Shown piece after piece: positions 1 to 8,178 of a DNA stretch of 46,905 bases (position 1 is the first letter of the stretch; each line of letters opens with the position of its first letter). The notes under the pieces were generated by a model, which saw nothing but the letters and a program-made list of their open reading frames with translations, searched no databases and had not been told where the DNA came from. This stretch comes from Gammaproteobacteria bacterium. GTDB taxonomy: Bacteria > Pseudomonadota > Gammaproteobacteria > GCA-001735895. The stretch lies in NCBI GenBank assembly GCA_018669845.1, contig JABHSO010000028.1, positions 1 to 46,905 on the forward strand, given 5' to 3'. The position numbers and the translations under genes were made by a program.

Positions 1-1
1 C

Positions 2-1123
2 ATCTATTTTTTCATCAAGTTAGTTACTTTTCGAAGAATTAGAAATATCAATGAAGAAAGAATAATTCGATCTGCAAAGTTACAGTCTCATTTTCTTGAG
101 ACCATCCGTTCTATGCAAGGTATTAAACTCTTTGCCAAAGAAGATATGCGTCATAGCTTATGGCATAACCTGGTGACCGATAATATCAATGCAGATATCA
201 AGGATGCCAAGTTTACCTTTGGATTAGGTGCGGTTAACTCGCTGCTAATGGGATCCGGAAATATTATTATTTACTGGATGGCTGCAATTCATATTATCGA
301 AGGTGGTTTTTCAATCGGTATGTTATTTGCTTTCCTGGCTTACAAGGATCAGTTTTCGGGTAAAGCCTCCGGGCTTATTAATATCTTTTTTGCTCTTAAA
401 ATGCTGTCCCTTCATTCTGAACGAGTTGCAGATATTGCTTTAACTGAAACAGAAAATAGTAAAGAGCAGGTAACCGGAGAATTTATCGTTAGAGGAAAAG
501 TAGAACTGGAAAATGTTGGTTTTCGTTATTCAGAAAATGAACCCTGGATATTCAGGAATATAAATTTGACCATTGAAGCCGGTGAATCAATTGCACTGGT
601 TGGCGCATCCGGTTGTGGCAAAACAACATTGCTAAAAACGATGCTTGGGCTGCTACCTTTAACGGAAGGTAAGATAGTAATTGATGATGTTTCTTTAAAA
701 GTATTGGGCATGGAAAACTATAGACAACAGATTGCAGCAGTCATGCAGGAGGATTCTCTGTTAAGTGGTTCCATACAGGACAACATCACTTTTTTTGATA
801 CTAATACTGAAGATAGCAGGGTGCATGCATGTGCTAAAATAGCTTGCCTGCATGATGATATTATGAACATGCCAATGAATTACAATACCCTGGTCGGGGA
901 TCTTGGCACGACACTTTCCGGCGGGCAAAAACAACGAACACTTCTGGCTCGTGCACTTTATAGTAATCCACGAATTCTTTTCATGGATGAAGCAACCAGT
1001 CACCTGGATGTGGATACTGAAAAGAGAATTAATAGCAATATACATCATCTAAAAGCAACCAGAATAATCATTGCCCATCGTCAGGAAACCATCAATACAG
1101 CAGATAGAATATTTCATCTTTAA
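2..1123 (+). CDS. Peptide/bacteriocin-type ABC exporter, 3' part (5' end outside window)
   Basis: C-terminal part of a fused membrane/ATPase ABC exporter; the frame is open to the left window edge, so the start lies upstream. The first ~130 residues hold the last transmembrane helices of the membrane domain, and the rest is the nucleotide-binding domain: Walker A GASGCGKTT (nt 602-628), ABC signature LSGGQKQR (nt 914-937), Walker B ILFMDEATSHLD and switch His in IIAHR. The segment around ETIRSMQGIKLFAKE and the domain spacing resemble CvaB/RaxB-type exporters, which carry an N-terminal C39 peptidase and cleave double-glycine leaders. That peptidase domain would be outside the window and is not seen. 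A double-glycine-leader gene lies at 17.3 kb, a possible but unproven substrate. Alternative: another bacteriocin/lipid ABC exporter. Confidence 0.85.
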   Translation: MYFFIKLVTFRRIRNINEERIIRSAKLQSHFLETIRSMQGIKLFAKEDMRHSLWHNLVTDNINADIKDAKFTFGLGAVNSLLMGSGNIIIYWMAAIHIIEGGFSIGMLFAFLAYKDQFSGKASGLINIFFALKMLSLHSERVADIALTETENSKEQVTGEFIVRGKVELENVGFRYSENEPWIFRNINLTIEAGESIALVGASGCGKTTLLKTMLGLLPLTEGKIVIDDVSLKVLGMENYRQQIAAVMQEDSLLSGSIQDNITFFDTNTEDSRVHACAKIACLHDDIMNMPMNYNTLVGDLGTTLSGGQKQRTLLARALYSNPRILFMDEATSHLDVDTEKRINSNIHHLKATRIIIAHRQETINTADRIFHL

Positions 1124-1251
1124 ACAGTTTTACTGGTGAAAGGTCATTGGTTGAGAAATAATTTAGTACTACATGATGAAGAACATAGAGATTTCTTAAA
1201 AAGGAAGTGACAATAGCTGCAACCTTTTAAAAACTGTAGCGTGTAAAGAAG

Positions 1252-1818
1252 ATGGGAATTACAAACTACTGGCCATTCAAACAAGACTCTCATGCTCAAT
1301 TTGAGCAGCTTATCAGTCCGCACCTGAGGCAACTATATAATCTTGCCTTTCGATATACAGGAAACAAAGAAGATTCAGAAGATCTTGTTCAGGATCTGGT
1401 ATTGAAAATTTACCCCAGACTCCAGGAAATGAAAAAAATTGAGAAACTGGCTCCCTGGTTAGCACGAGTGTTGTATCGGCAGTTTATAGACCAGTTTCGT
1501 CGGCATCAAAGATCGCCTATTGACATGATGGATGAAGAAAATTCGGTTTATGAAACACATGCCAGTAACACGCCAGAACCGGAAGAGCAGGTTAATACCA
1601 CATTAACCCGGGAACTTATAAATACTGCTCTTGATAAGTTAAGCGAGAACTACAGGCTATTAATTTTATTACATGATGTTGAGGGTTATAGCATAGCCGA
1701 AATCAGCAATATAATTGATGTTCCAGAAGGAACCATAAAGTCAGGGCTAAGCCGGGCTCGACTTAAATTACGTAAATTGGTACGAAACCTGGAACCAAAT
1801 TTTATGTACAGCGTGTAA
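1252..1818 (+). CDS. ECF-family RNA polymerase sigma factor
   Basis: Sigma-70 family protein of 188 aa with only the two domains of ECF sigma factors. Region 2 (about residues 20-85) includes LYNLAFRYTGNKEDSEDLVQD and the WLARVLYRQFIDQFRR stretch for -10 recognition. Region 4 (about 125-180) has a helix-turn-helix in EGYSIAEISNIIDVPEGTIKSGLSRARLKLRK for -35 recognition. The acidic linker between them (residues ~95-120) is typical. It is followed after 14 bp by a zinc-type anti-sigma factor, the usual autoregulated pair. The target genes probably include the next two genes on the same strand. The start ATG has no strong Shine-Dalgarno sequence. An AACCTTTT stretch about 30 bp upstream could be part of an ECF -35 element, but this is weak. 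Confidence 0.93.
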   Translation: MGITNYWPFKQDSHAQFEQLISPHLRQLYNLAFRYTGNKEDSEDLVQDLVLKIYPRLQEMKKIEKLAPWLARVLYRQFIDQFRRHQRSPIDMMDEENSVYETHASNTPEPEEQVNTTLTRELINTALDKLSENYRLLILLHDVEGYSIAEISNIIDVPEGTIKSGLSRARLKLRKLVRNLEPNFMYSV

Positions 1819-1832
1819 CAGGTAACAAGGTA

Positions 1833-2513
1833 ATGAAAATGAAATGTAAAGACATAAATATTGATGGCTATCTGGATAAGCAATTGTTGCCTGCTGGGCA
1901 ACTCGCCTACCAGCAGCATTTTTCAAATTGTAGTGATTGCGAAACTAAGCTTGAACTAGCTGAATCTTTATTAACGGGGCTGAAAAATCTGACTGTGCCT
2001 GAACCTTCTGCAAACTTCGAAAAGCGTGTATTTGCCGAAGTTCGGATACAGCATAAAGAAAGTCGTCAATATAACCATCCATTTTCATTTGCCAGTGGTT
2101 TTGCAACCGCAGTGGTAGCAAGTTTAGCAATTTGGTTTGTATCAACCCTGTATGAACCTGTCAGGCAGGTAGAGCAACTGCCAGTGGTGTCAGTCATGTT
2201 AAACCAGGCTCAAACTGTCAGGTTAATGTTTGATTCATTTGAAGATATTCAGCAAGTTAATTTGAGTATCGATTTACCTGAAAATATGGATCTGAATGGT
2301 TATCCGGGACATAAAACATTGTCCTGGCAAACCAGTTTGCAAAAAGGTCAGAATGTTCTGGCTTTACCAATAATGGCAGTAAGCCATGGTCAAGGAGAGT
2401 TATTAGCCCGCTTGAGTTATGGTGAAAAGGTGAAAATATTTCGCCTTGTTTTAAAAACGAGCATTAACGAGACTCAGCAATATCAGCTGAATGAAATTAA
2501 AACGATTAGTTAA
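1833..2513 (+). CDS. Anti-sigma factor with zinc-finger (ZAS) domain
   Basis: 226 aa membrane protein. The cytoplasmic N-terminus has the ZAS signature H29-x3-C33-x2-C36 with Cys5 upstream, the zinc-binding fold that holds ECF sigma factors. One transmembrane helix follows at about residues 86-106 (FASGFATAVVASLAIWF). The ~120-residue periplasmic part is beta-rich and contains no domain I recognise; it includes DLPENMDLNGYPG. Its place directly after the sigma gene (14 bp gap) supports a sigma/anti-sigma pair: a periplasmic signal would release the sigma factor. Zinc-anti-sigma factors can be redox-responsive; whether this one is cannot be read from the sequence. Confidence 0.88.
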   Translation: MKMKCKDINIDGYLDKQLLPAGQLAYQQHFSNCSDCETKLELAESLLTGLKNLTVPEPSANFEKRVFAEVRIQHKESRQYNHPFSFASGFATAVVASLAIWFVSTLYEPVRQVEQLPVVSVMLNQAQTVRLMFDSFEDIQQVNLSIDLPENMDLNGYPGHKTLSWQTSLQKGQNVLALPIMAVSHGQGELLARLSYGEKVKIFRLVLKTSINETQQYQLNEIKTIS

Positions 2514-2530
2514 ATACGGAGAATATAGTG

Positions 2531-3016
2531 ATGAAAAAAATAAATACAGCAATAGCGTTCTCAATAGGCTTATTACTGCCTTTTGCTGCGATGGGAGCAT
2601 CTGATGAAGAAGTTACCATTCGTGTCATGGAGATGCATGAACATTCGTCTCAGGCTGTTATGAACCAGATTGAATTACCTGAAGTAGCCAATGATGAAGC
2701 CCGGCAGCAGGTTAGAAATGTTATTAAAAACAGAGATAGCGTTCGAGAAGACATGGATGAAAATTTGACAGGTGATGGCAGTAGTGAAGTCGTCGGAGAC
2801 GGTGAAGGTGCGGGTGATATGGATCGTGATCGTTTAAGGGATCAGGATCAGACTCATGAGATGGAGCAGCAACAGGACAGGGAAAGAGATCAGGAGCATG
2901 AAATGGATAGCGAGATGGAACATGAGATGGAGCTGGAGCGTTATGAATTAGAAAATGAACGCGAAGATGGCCCTGGAAATGAAACCCCCGGTGGACCTGG
3001 TCATGGAAAGGGGTAG
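2531..3016 (+). CDS. Secreted, highly charged His/Met/Glu/Asp-rich protein of unknown function
   Basis: About 161 aa, not recognised as a named family. A Sec signal peptide (hydrophobic IAFSIGLLLPFAAMGA) is followed by a short segment with MEMHEHSSQAVMNQ, then from about residue 75 a low-complexity tail alternating acidic, Arg, His and Met residues (HEMEQQQDRERDQEHEMD and similar), ending in a Gly/Pro-rich PGGPGHGKG. The tail is probably disordered or a long single helix; clustered His, Met and acidic residues could bind metal ions, which is inference only. A GTG at 2528 and ATG at 2531 both follow the Shine-Dalgarno CGGAG (2517-2521); ATG is preferred. Third gene of the ECF operon (gap to the anti-sigma gene about 17 bp), followed by a probable terminator. 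Confidence 0.75.
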   Translation: MKKINTAIAFSIGLLLPFAAMGASDEEVTIRVMEMHEHSSQAVMNQIELPEVANDEARQQVRNVIKNRDSVREDMDENLTGDGSSEVVGDGEGAGDMDRDRLRDQDQTHEMEQQQDRERDQEHEMDSEMEHEMELERYELENEREDGPGNETPGGPGHGKG

Positions 3017-3048
3017 CTTGAGCAATTAATCTTAATGCCTTCATAATA

Positions 3049-3079
3049 AACACAACCCTCGACAACTGGGGGCTGTGTT
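3049..3079 (+). terminator. Probable rho-independent terminator after the charged-protein gene
   Basis: AACACAACCC (3049-3058) pairs with GGGCTGTGTT (3070-3079) with one mismatch. The stem is followed by ATGATTAAAAATTTTT, an AT-rich tail with a T run. It lies 33 bp past the stop codon of the charged secreted protein and 26 bp before the next gene, so it may end the ECF operon or attenuate readthrough into the TPR-barrel gene. Confidence 0.5.
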
Positions 3080-3104
3080 ATGATTAAAAATTTTTAATAA
3101 ACCG

Positions 3105-4373
3105 ATGAATATACCACGCGTAAAAATATATTCTTTGCTGGTACTGCTTTTACTGTTTACCCCCAATGTTATTGCATCTGCGGAAACTGATTTTAATCAG
3201 GGAGTTAAATTTTTCAGGTCAGGAGATTATGCTGCGGCAGTTGTAAAATTTAAATCAGCCAGTGAGCAAGGTTTAAACAACGTTTCTCTTTACTATAATC
3301 TGGCCAGTAGTTATTACAAACTGAATAGATTTGAGGCCTCAAAAAAATATTTTAAAAAGGTTTCACTGTTTGAAAACTTGAAAGACCTGGCCGATTATAA
3401 TCTGGGGCTTATTGCACTCAAACAAAACAATAAAGATCAAGCCAGGTTATATTTTAGTTCTGTTAGCCAATCAGGAACCGATCAAAAACTGGTCAAGCTA
3501 GCAACCAAAAAATTATCCAGTTTAGGTAAGAAGAGTAAACCATTGCAGGTCTATCTATCTGCTAATGTGGGCTATAGTGATAATGTGGATTCCACGCCGG
3601 ATGATGTAGCGGCCGGTATTTCAGACACTTACTATGATGTATTCTTATCGGTTGAGTCGTCAATTTCTGGGCAAAGAAAAGATGGATGGTTAGTGGGAGC
3701 ATCACTATTTAGTCTGGATTACACTGATAATGATAATTATGATGAAAGCCAGTTGTCATTTGGCGTAAAAAAAGAGCAGAAGTTATCTGGCTGGGATTCA
3801 GCAGTAATTGTTAATCTTGAGAAAAATACACTGGCTAGTGAAGATTATTTATCAACGTTAAAGCTTGAGTTTAAAGCAAGGAAGTCTTTATCTAAAAGCA
3901 CAAAACTATATTTTCGTTATCGTTATGAAGATATTGGAAGTGAAGACCTAATCTATGATTATCTTGAGGGTTCACGCCAACGTGGCAGAGTGGAGTATAG
4001 AGCCTACAATACTGAAAATATTAAACAAATTTATTATGAACTGGAATTGAATAGCAGGGGATATTTAGAATCGACTGATGATGCCTACGACTATTCAGCA
4101 ACCCGCCATACTCTTCGTGGAAAATATACTAAATTACTGAATAAAAAGTGGCGATTAAATGGTGATTTATCATACAGGTTTAGCTCTTTTCCAGTCTCGG
4201 ATACGCTAGATCGTCAGGATGATCGATGGAAATTAGCAGTATCTGCTGATTACCGTATTAATAAAACTTTTAAATGGGTGTCAAAACTTCAGTTTGTAAA
4301 TAATGTATCAACAGTGGATAGATATAATTATGATAATGTTGTATTCAATGTGGGACTCACAAAATTATATTGA
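3105..4373 (+). CDS. TPR-containing outer-membrane beta-barrel protein (Slam/DUF560-like architecture)
   Basis: 422 aa exported protein. A signal peptide (to about residue 26, VIASA) is followed by three or so TPR units (about 28-135: FNQGVKFFRSGDYAAAVVKF, LYYNLASSYYKLNRFEASKKYF, ADYNLGLIALKQNNKDQARLYF). From about residue 147 to the end come alternating aromatic beta-strands ending in a hydrophobic strand with terminal tyrosine (VVFNVGLTKLY), as in outer-membrane barrels. The first strand contains NVGYSDNVDSTPDD, like the start of barrels in surface-lipoprotein-assembly-modifier proteins. Slam proteins translocate lipoproteins across the outer membrane; that function is not shown here. It lies 88 bp after the charged secreted protein, beyond a probable terminator, so co-regulation with the ECF operon is possible, not certain. 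Confidence 0.7.
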   Translation: MNIPRVKIYSLLVLLLLFTPNVIASAETDFNQGVKFFRSGDYAAAVVKFKSASEQGLNNVSLYYNLASSYYKLNRFEASKKYFKKVSLFENLKDLADYNLGLIALKQNNKDQARLYFSSVSQSGTDQKLVKLATKKLSSLGKKSKPLQVYLSANVGYSDNVDSTPDDVAAGISDTYYDVFLSVESSISGQRKDGWLVGASLFSLDYTDNDNYDESQLSFGVKKEQKLSGWDSAVIVNLEKNTLASEDYLSTLKLEFKARKSLSKSTKLYFRYRYEDIGSEDLIYDYLEGSRQRGRVEYRAYNTENIKQIYYELELNSRGYLESTDDAYDYSATRHTLRGKYTKLLNKKWRLNGDLSYRFSSFPVSDTLDRQDDRWKLAVSADYRINKTFKWVSKLQFVNNVSTVDRYNYDNVVFNVGLTKLY

Positions 4374-4433
4374 AGCTGCGTAAATGAGCCTCCTGATTTA
4401 GTTACTCTCCCGAAATGTGGCTCAGGTATATGC

Positions 4434-4510
4434 TGGTAGGGTGCGCCGTGCGCACCATAAAATTTTAGCAGCAACACTAATGGTGCGTATGGCGCACCCT
4501 ACTAATACCA
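4434..4510. repeat. REP/REPIN-like paired-hairpin repeat, copy 1
   Basis: Two arms in inverted orientation: TGGTAGGGTGCGCCGTGCGCACCA (4434-4457) and TGGTGCGTATGGCGCACCCTACTAATACCA-type sequence (4481-4510), with about 23 nt of AT-rich spacer. Each arm is itself a short near-palindrome (GGTGCGC-nnn-GCGCACC), and the whole folds into one long hairpin. The family has five copies in this window. The rest of the 4374-4641 interval holds no convincing gene. Confidence 0.85.
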
Positions 4511-4641
4511 GGCAAGTTACGATCATGCCTTAACCTCCAGATATGATTTTTTTGTGAAACATCAAACTTAAGTCAATGCGCAGTGATAAATTAAATGTAG
4601 ACTGAGTGACAATAAATTGGTTTTTATTGAGGCCAGAAGTT

Positions 4642-4830
4642 ATGTATACCGATGCTGAAGCTGAAAATATCCAGAGTTTTGTAGATAAAGGTAATTATCA
4701 TGCTGCCTATAATATTGCACTGTCTGGTATGAATGCCTGTCGACGAGCTGATGATCAGGCGGGGGTTGACCAGTTCATCATTATCATCAGGAGTGTTGTT
4801 GAAGCACTTGCCGAAGAGTTCGGCAGTTAA
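4642..4830 (+). CDS. Small conserved-looking protein upstream of glgC
   Basis: 62 aa acidic, mostly helical protein of no recognised family (MYTDAEAENIQSFVDKG...). The pattern ENIQSFVDKGNYHAAYNIALSGMNACRRADDQ resembles a single TPR-like helical hairpin. The ATG at 4642 is preferred because TTGAGG lies about 9 nt upstream; an in-frame GTG at 4606 would give 74 aa but has a weaker site. The gene ends 51 bp before glgC on the same strand, so both may be co-transcribed. A role in glycogen metabolism is only suggested by position. Confidence 0.6.
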   Translation: MYTDAEAENIQSFVDKGNYHAAYNIALSGMNACRRADDQAGVDQFIIIIRSVVEALAEEFGS

Positions 4831-4881
4831 CCTCAGGAACCTCAGATCAATTAATTATCTATCTTTATTGAAGAGAAAATA

Positions 4882-6162
4882 ATGCCGCAAAGCAATCAGG
4901 ATTTTTCAGTCAAAATTGACCTCAATGCTGCTCTATCAAATACTCTTGCTATAGTGTTAGCGGGTGGTAGAGGTTCAAGGTTAAAGCAATTAACCGATCT
5001 ACGCTCTAAGCCGGCGATACCCATTGCCGGAAAATTTAAAATCATCGATTTTCCTTTGTCAAACTGTATTAACTCGGGGATTCGACGCATAGGAGTGGTG
5101 ACTCAATATCGATCTCATACTCTCAATCAACACGTTCAACGAGGCTGGAATTTTCTGCAATCTGACTTTAATGAATTTGTAGAACTATGGCCGGCACAGC
5201 AACAGACTGCTGATGAATCCTGGTACCAGGGAACGGCTGATGCGGTATATCAAAATTTACAGATCATTGGCGACGTAAACCCGGATTACATCCTGGTGCT
5301 TGCAGGGGATCATGTTTACAAACAGGATTACAGTTTGATGTTACGTGAACACATCAAAAAAGGTGCTGATATCTCTGTTGCCTGCATTGAAGTGCCTGTT
5401 GAAGAAGCGAAAGATTTTGGGGTTTTAGGCATTGATGAAGATGAGAATATTATTACCTTTGTCGAAAAGCCCGACAAGCCTCCCACCATACCGGGCAACT
5501 CAGAACGAAGTTTGGCCAGCATGGGAATCTATATTTTCAATGCGAAAATGCTTTCAGAAAAACTATCTTCTGATGCATTTGATGCTCAGTCTTCACATGA
5601 TTTTGGTAAAGATATCATTCCTTCATCGATAGGAGAGCTTAAAATTGTTGCTCATCCTTTCGAGCGTAGCAGTATTAAAAATGTCAATTATGAAGAGCCA
5701 TACTGGCGTGATGTGGGTACGATAACCGCTTACTGGGAAGCCAATATGGATCTGACTAAATTATTACCCCGGCTGGATTTATATGATGATAGTTGGCCGA
5801 TTCGTACCGTTCACTACCAGCGTGCGGCAGCAAAGTTTAATTACAATCATAATGAACGACTAGGTACAGCGATTAATTCAGTTGTTTCTGCTGGTTGTAT
5901 CGTTTCTGGTTCTACAGTCGAGCAATCAATATTATTCAATAATGTTCGAGTTAATTCATTTTCTGTTTTGAAGGAATGTGTTGTTCTGCCCAATTGTGAT
6001 ATTGGTAGAAATTGTCGGCTCACAAAAGTTGTTCTGGATACAAATTGCCATATTCCTGAAGGTACTGTTATTGGTGAAGATGCTGAACTAGATGCTCAAC
6101 GATTTCATCGTAATGAAATGGGTATTGTGCTGGTAACTGCTGCAATGATCGAGAAGCTTTAG
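4882..6162 (+). CDS. glgC: Glucose-1-phosphate adenylyltransferase (ADP-glucose pyrophosphorylase)
   Basis: Makes ADP-glucose and pyrophosphate from ATP and glucose 1-phosphate, the committed step of bacterial glycogen synthesis, in the cytosol. 426 aa, the usual length. The N-terminal nucleotidyltransferase domain shows LAGGRGSRLKQLTDLRSKPA with the glycine-rich loop, KIIDFPLSNCINSGIRRIGV, the WYQGTADAVYQN motif, LAGDHVYKQDY with the metal-binding Asp, and FVEKPDKP. The C-terminal part (from about residue 320) is a left-handed beta-helix with hexapeptide repeats (CIVSGSTVEQSILFNNVRVNSFS). The start ATG is preceded by GAAGAG. No other glycogen gene is visible nearby, unlike the classic glg operon. 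Confidence 0.96.
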   Translation: MPQSNQDFSVKIDLNAALSNTLAIVLAGGRGSRLKQLTDLRSKPAIPIAGKFKIIDFPLSNCINSGIRRIGVVTQYRSHTLNQHVQRGWNFLQSDFNEFVELWPAQQQTADESWYQGTADAVYQNLQIIGDVNPDYILVLAGDHVYKQDYSLMLREHIKKGADISVACIEVPVEEAKDFGVLGIDEDENIITFVEKPDKPPTIPGNSERSLASMGIYIFNAKMLSEKLSSDAFDAQSSHDFGKDIIPSSIGELKIVAHPFERSSIKNVNYEEPYWRDVGTITAYWEANMDLTKLLPRLDLYDDSWPIRTVHYQRAAAKFNYNHNERLGTAINSVVSAGCIVSGSTVEQSILFNNVRVNSFSVLKECVVLPNCDIGRNCRLTKVVLDTNCHIPEGTVIGEDAELDAQRFHRNEMGIVLVTAAMIEKL

Positions 6163-6170
6163 AGGTTGTT

Positions 6171-6203
6171 CCGGGACAAATTATTATTAAACGACTTGTC
6201 CGG
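6171..6203. terminator. Possible bidirectional terminator between glgC and yhiN
   Basis: CCGGGACAA (6171-6179) can pair with TTGTCCGG (6196-6203) with one bulged G around an AT-rich loop; it overlaps the 3' end of the convergent gene. A U-tract is not clear on either side, so this is tentative. Confidence 0.3.
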
Positions 6204-7380
6204 CGCACCAGCCAGAAGACCAGGCCCACTGGAAATTATAACCACCAAGCCAGCCAGTCACATCAATGACTTCGCCGATAAAGAATAAACCTTCGGCTTT
6301 GCTGGATTGCAGTGTCTTTGATGATATTTCGTTGCAATCAATTCCACCCAAAGTAATTTCAGCCGTGCGGTATCCTTCGGTAGCATTGGGTTTTACTTCC
6401 CACTGTTGAAGTCGCAGATGTATACCCCTGATCTGATTTTTGGACAGCTCCTGCAAAGGTTTATCCAGTATGGTCTCTGGCACAAAAATAGTGATTAATC
6501 TTTTAGGTAACAATTCGCTTAGTAAAGTTTTTAGCTTCTTCTTATCCTTTTGCTTTTGTCTGGACATTAAAAAATCTTCTACATCCATATCCGGTAACAA
6601 GTTGATGTTTATGCTTTCACCCGGGTTCCAGTAGGACGATATCTGTAAAATTGCCGGCCCGCTTAATCCTCGATGAGTAAATAATATATTTTCCTTAAAC
6701 TGGATACGTTCATTACTGACCAGACAATTGATTGCTATGCCTGAAAGCCCAGCCAGTTTTTCTTTGTCATGTGAGTGCAATGTAAAAGGGACCAGTCCTG
6801 CAGATGTAGGCCATATATGGTGACCGAACTGTTCTGCAATTTTATAACCTATCGGACTGGCACACATCTTGGGGATGGATAAACCACCACTGGCGACAAC
6901 AAGTGATGTGCAGTTAAAAATGGTTGATGCTGTATTGATGGAGAATGATTGATCAGTTAGTTTTTCGATTTCACCGATATCAGTTTTTAGCCGGATATCG
7001 ATTTTCACTTTATCGCATTCAGACAACAGCATGTTAAGAATGTCTTTTGCACTGTTTTCACAAAATAATTTACCCAGATCCCTTTGTTGATAAGGAATTC
7101 TATACTCATTGACCATCGCGATGAAATCCCATTGAGTGAAACGGCTCAATGCTGATTTACAAAAGTGAGGGTTATGGGAAATATAGTTGTCAGCACTGAT
7201 TTCGTAATTGGTAAAATTACAGCGCCCCCCACCCGACATCAGGATTTTTTTCCCGGCTTTGTTGGCATGGTCTAATACGATAACTTTTCGCCCCCGTTTA
7301 CCCGCTTCGATAGCACACATGAGGCCTGATGCACTGGCGCCAATTATTAATACGTCTGTAGATGTGGTGTTTTTAGGCAT
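6187..7380 (-). CDS. yhiN: FAD-dependent oxidoreductase, YhiN/HI0933 family
   Basis: 397 aa flavoprotein of the HI0933-like family; the substrate of the family is not established. An N-terminal Rossmann dinucleotide fold appears as DVLIIGASASGLMCAIEAGKRG with an acidic beta-2 end (VIVLDHANKAGKK). The family hallmark GKKILMSGGGRCNFTN comes next, then LVVASGGLSIP, FTHRGLSGPAILQIS and the C-terminal FAD-contact segment GEVIDVTGWLGGYNFQWAWSSGW. The length matches family members (about 390-410). It is convergent with glgC (25 bp apart) and probably transcribed alone. The ATG lies just downstream of an inverted repeat (7395-7439). Confidence 0.93.
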   Translation of the reverse strand: MPKNTTSTDVLIIGASASGLMCAIEAGKRGRKVIVLDHANKAGKKILMSGGGRCNFTNYEISADNYISHNPHFCKSALSRFTQWDFIAMVNEYRIPYQQRDLGKLFCENSAKDILNMLLSECDKVKIDIRLKTDIGEIEKLTDQSFSINTASTIFNCTSLVVASGGLSIPKMCASPIGYKIAEQFGHHIWPTSAGLVPFTLHSHDKEKLAGLSGIAINCLVSNERIQFKENILFTHRGLSGPAILQISSYWNPGESININLLPDMDVEDFLMSRQKQKDKKKLKTLLSELLPKRLITIFVPETILDKPLQELSKNQIRGIHLRLQQWEVKPNATEGYRTAEITLGGIDCNEISSKTLQSSKAEGLFFIGEVIDVTGWLGGYNFQWAWSSGWCAGQVV

Positions 7381-7394
7381 GGGGTCTTAGAAGG

Positions 7395-7439
7395 GGAATA
7401 TCGGTATTGAATAGTATAAACGATATTCCAGTAGCCATA
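7395..7439. promoter_or_regulatory. Inverted repeat upstream of yhiN
   Basis: GGAATATCG (7395-7403) and CGATATTCC (7431-7439) form a perfect 9-bp inverted repeat with 27 bp between, starting 15 bp before the yhiN start. It could be a regulator site or a hairpin in the leader. The remaining 7440-7578 stretch is AT-rich and holds the presumed promoter of the next gene; I see no gene in it. Confidence 0.4.
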
Positions 7440-7578
7440 GTCGGTTTAATTTTTGTGGTTTTTAGCTTTGTTGAAATAAAAAAGACAGGCGGTGCTTAAA
7501 AGGCGATTTATACACCTAAAAAGATAAAATTAACAACTACACTCATGGGGTAATAAATTAATTGTATGGAAAAATTTA

Positions 7579-8178
7579 ATGTCAGATTTACTCTCATCGT
7601 TTTCTGCAAATTCAATTCAGGCTGATCAATCGTTCGCAAGGCGAGCAACCGATAATAAGCCACAAACTGTTACTGAAATGACGCCTGCTCAACAGCAAAA
7701 GGCATCCATGAATGTTTCCATACTGGAGTCTGCAGCCGTTATCATCGGTGTGAAAGATGAGCCTTTATCGCTGGTTTTGAATTCTGCAATAGAGCGAATA
7801 AATGAATATCTAGCACCTGAGCTAGGTGAAAATGCGATTCAAAAAGGTGTTGATTCCGGACTTGATGTTAGTCCAGAAGCTACGGCTGAACGCATTGCTA
7901 GTTTGTCGACCTCATTTTATGCTGCATTTAAGGAGCAGCATCCCGGTGAAGATGAGGCAACTGTTCTGACCAGTTTTATTGAAACTATTTCCAGTGGAAT
8001 TGAAAAGGGATTTGGTGAAGCCAGAGATATACTTGAAGGGCTTGACGTGCTGGAAGGGGGTATTGCCAGTGATATTGATCAGACTTTCGAGCTTGTACAG
8101 GAAAAGCTGGCTGCGTTTGAAGCGATGATTTTAGATATGAATGAATTTACCGAATCAGAAGAAATGCTGGATGCGTAG
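7579..8178 (+). CDS. DUF5610-like protein of unknown function
   Basis: 199 aa cytosolic-looking protein without signal peptide or membrane segment. A polar N-terminal tail of ~40 residues is followed by a mostly helical, acidic region (SILESAAVIIGVKDEPLSLVL, ERINEYLAPELGENAIQKG, ERIASLSTSFYAAFKEQHPGEDEATVLTSFIETI, DQTFELVQEKLAAFEAMI). The central segment resembles DUF5610 domains, a match from memory that needs a profile search. Function unknown. The stop codon TAG (8176-8178) is part of a REP-like element, so the original C-terminus may have been changed by the insertion. It is monocistronic and convergent with dbpA. Confidence 0.75.
   Translation: MSDLLSSFSANSIQADQSFARRATDNKPQTVTEMTPAQQQKASMNVSILESAAVIIGVKDEPLSLVLNSAIERINEYLAPELGENAIQKGVDSGLDVSPEATAERIASLSTSFYAAFKEQHPGEDEATVLTSFIETISSGIEKGFGEARDILEGLDVLEGGIASDIDQTFELVQEKLAAFEAMILDMNEFTESEEMLDA

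Noticed and set aside
761-1048. Reverse-strand frame of 95 codons inside the ABC transporter gene
   Set aside because: Lies antisense to the nucleotide-binding domain with clear motifs on the forward strand; no recognisable protein pattern.
2724-3065. Reverse-strand frame of 113 codons rich in His and Pro
   Set aside because: It is the antisense of the low-complexity acidic/Arg tail of the charged secreted protein; the composition is a by-product of that repeat.
3105-4373. Firm assignment of the TPR-barrel protein as a Slam translocator
   Set aside because: Only the architecture and the first barrel strand resemble Slam; no lipoprotein substrate is adjacent, so function is left open.
4434-4510. 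Paired hairpin considered as a simple rho-independent terminator
   Set aside because: No U-tract follows and the same unit recurs at four other loci in different gene contexts, so a dispersed repeat explains it better.
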